Shown: one piece after another, positions 62,637-64,000 of the stretch
Layout: the number at the start of each line of letters is the position of its first letter
Numbering within the stretch: position 1 is the first letter of the stretch
Assembly: GCF_026210795.1 (NCBI RefSeq)
Contig: NC_089447.1
Span: 1,862,501-1,926,500, forward strand
Origin: Rhizophagus irregularis
Taxonomy: Eukaryota; Glomeromycota; Glomeromycetes; Glomerales; Glomeraceae
Reading direction: 5' to 3'
DNA: 64,000 nt
Made by a program: the position numbers and the translations under genes
Notes under the pieces: model-generated
The model's database searches: none
The model's input: the letters and a program-made list of their open reading frames with translations, nothing else
What the model was told of the DNA's origin: nothing

Positions 62637-63899
62637 TGAGATCCCCCAATTCCCCCTGTCATCAATTTACAAGGTTGCCACATCGAACGGGCATTCTCAT
62701 GGTCGAACGAACGAATGAGCGAACAAACAAACGAACGAACGAACAATTAAACGAGCGAGCAATTAATTAACAAACACGATTAACAACGACATACAACAAC
62801 ATATACAACATATAACAACAACATTCTTGGTTCACAAAATAAATAGCGTTAGTAATATAAAACATTAAACGATATAAAATAAAATGTACTTCTCTTTCCT
62901 CAAATTATATCCACTTTTACCTTTAATTTCAAACTTCAATAGCTCTCGCTACGAATTATCACTTTTCAAAACATATATTTAAATCTTCTTAAAATTTCAT
63001 TGATTAAAAATTAATTAATCCAACATTAATTAAAGTTTAGGGCGAACCTATTACCTTTAATTAATATTAAACTTCATTAACGAATAATTAAATGAAACTT
63101 ATATTTTATTGAGTTCTGTGGATGCGAACTGTGGAATTACTTTGAATTCCGTTCTCTATATATACAATTTTTATGCTACTTTCTATTCTATCTATATACT
63201 ATCTTTTATGTTCTTTACATATTATCTTTGAACTATCTTTCTAATATACTATCTATATTTTAAATACGCTATCTTTTAATATGCTATCTTATATATTATG
63301 CTATCTTATATATTATTTTATATATTATCTTTTCTATTATTCAAATATTACATCGTAAAGAAATAATTTATAACCCATCTTTTATGGCTGTGCTATCTTT
63401 TCTTTAAAATAATCTTTCAAATATTATGTCGTAAAGATATAATTCATCTTTTGTGGCTGTGTTATCTTTTATATATGTTCTTTTTAATATGTTATCTTTT
63501 ATATTCCATCTTTATGCCATCTTTTCATATCATCTTCTATATTATTTTGTGTTCTCCAATCTTTCTGACATTATTTTATATATTCTTTTAATCCACTTTA
63601 TGTGTTTCGCTCATAATCTACCTTTTGTGGCTTATAATTATTCTTTCTTGTCGTTCTCATTGTTAAAGATCGCTAAGCCGCAAATGATCGACTCTATTTA
63701 TCCTATTGGTTCTTTGTCAATCATTCAATAAATATTACATCATGTAGATCATTACTCTTCTTAAATGTTTATCCTTTTCGGCTAATTATTTATCCATCCA
63801 CGCCAATCCACGATTAATTCGTTCGTTCTTAATACTTGATAATTACATTTGGTGGTTGAATTTTATCTTCTTTTCGTACTTGATATTTGGCCGTTTACA
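62637..63899 (-). repeat. 5' LTR (right copy), with promoter
   Basis: Differs from the left LTR by about ten substitutions and eight short indels counted by eye. On the minus strand TGTAAACGGCC begins it at 63899. A TATATATAGAGAACGG element (about 63151-63166) is the best TATA candidate for element transcription. Outer flank ACGTT at 63900-63904. Confidence 0.95.
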
Positions 63900-63904
63900 A
63901 CGTT

Positions 63905-64000
63905 TAATTGCATATTCTGCTTGTTTTTCATCCAATTTTTTTCAATATACATCCATATACCCATATGACTTTTTTGCAAATGCTTTAATTTGAGATAATG
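63905..64000. other. Right flank of the retrotransposon
   Basis: 96 bases to the window end; nothing recognisable. Confidence 0.4.

Larger units (their letters stand above)
52196..63899 (-). mobile_element. Ty3/gypsy LTR retrotransposon with extra ORF and kinase-like domain
   Basis: About 11.7 kb, transcribed on the minus strand. Two LTRs of about 1.26 kb, a primer binding site beside the right (5') LTR, a polypurine tract beside the left (3') LTR, and ACGTT on both outer flanks (52191-52195, 63900-63904) as a likely five-base target duplication. Coding order: leader, ORF-X, Gag, protease, RT, RNase H, P-loop kinase-like domain, integrase. RT before RNase H before integrase makes it Ty3/gypsy, not copia. 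Broken by several stops and frameshifts; LTR similarity says it inserted recently. The left boundary is uncertain by about three bases, because the two LTR inner/outer ends differ there. Confidence 0.95.

Overview
The window is eukaryotic, very A/T-rich DNA. Its genes are cut by short GT-AG introns of about 60 to 200 bases, and they sit among large amounts of simple repeat, MITEs and transposons. The gene set (SF3A1, PTAR1, UCH37, an LMW phosphatase, PP2A catalytic subunit, a Zfs1/TIS11-type CCCH protein) together with pogo, FAR1/MULE and Ty3/gypsy elements and TTAGGG-like repeats fits an early-diverging filamentous fungus. Arbuscular mycorrhizal Glomeromycotina (Rhizophagus-like) is my best guess. 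The organism assignment is inference, not read directly.

Layout. 1-8.3 kb is a compact housekeeping block of five genes: the 3' part of SF3A1 (+), a PTAR1-like protein (-), UCH37/UCHL5 deubiquitinase (-), a Gfd2/YDR514C-type DEDDh exonuclease-like protein (+) and a low-molecular-weight protein tyrosine phosphatase (-). From 8.3 to 25.3 kb lies a transposon and repeat zone: a nearly intact pogo/Tigger element (9895-12095), several TA-flanked MITEs, a decayed FAR1/SWIM MULE (about 17.68-20.95 kb) whose intron holds a telomere-like TTAGGG array, long hairpin-rich tandem arrays and a fold-back element. PP2A catalytic subunit (26.0-27.4 kb, five exons, complete) and a CCCH zinc-finger mRNA-decay factor (36.5-38.6 kb) are isolated in gene-poor DNA. 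From about 39 to 52 kb I find no convincing gene.

From 52.2 to 63.9 kb lies one Ty3/gypsy LTR retrotransposon on the minus strand, with two near-identical LTRs of about 1.26 kb, a primer binding site and a polypurine tract. Its coding order is a novel 549-residue ORF (called ORF-X here), Gag with a zinc knuckle, protease, reverse transcriptase, RNase H, a P-loop domain resembling thymidylate kinase, then integrase. The kinase-like domain between RNase H and integrase, and the zinc-module ORF ahead of Gag in Gag's own reading frame, are the most unusual things in the window. This copy carries several stops and frameshifts and is probably dead, but its LTRs differ by only about ten substitutions and eight short indels by eye, so insertion was recent.

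How the genes relate: the host genes are core cell functions (splicing, ubiquitin editing, phosphatase signalling, mRNA turnover) and form no pathway or operon. Two host gene pairs converge with short gaps (SF3A1/PTAR1 and exonuclease/LMW-PTP), and one pair (UCH37/exonuclease) diverges from a shared 272-base promoter interval.
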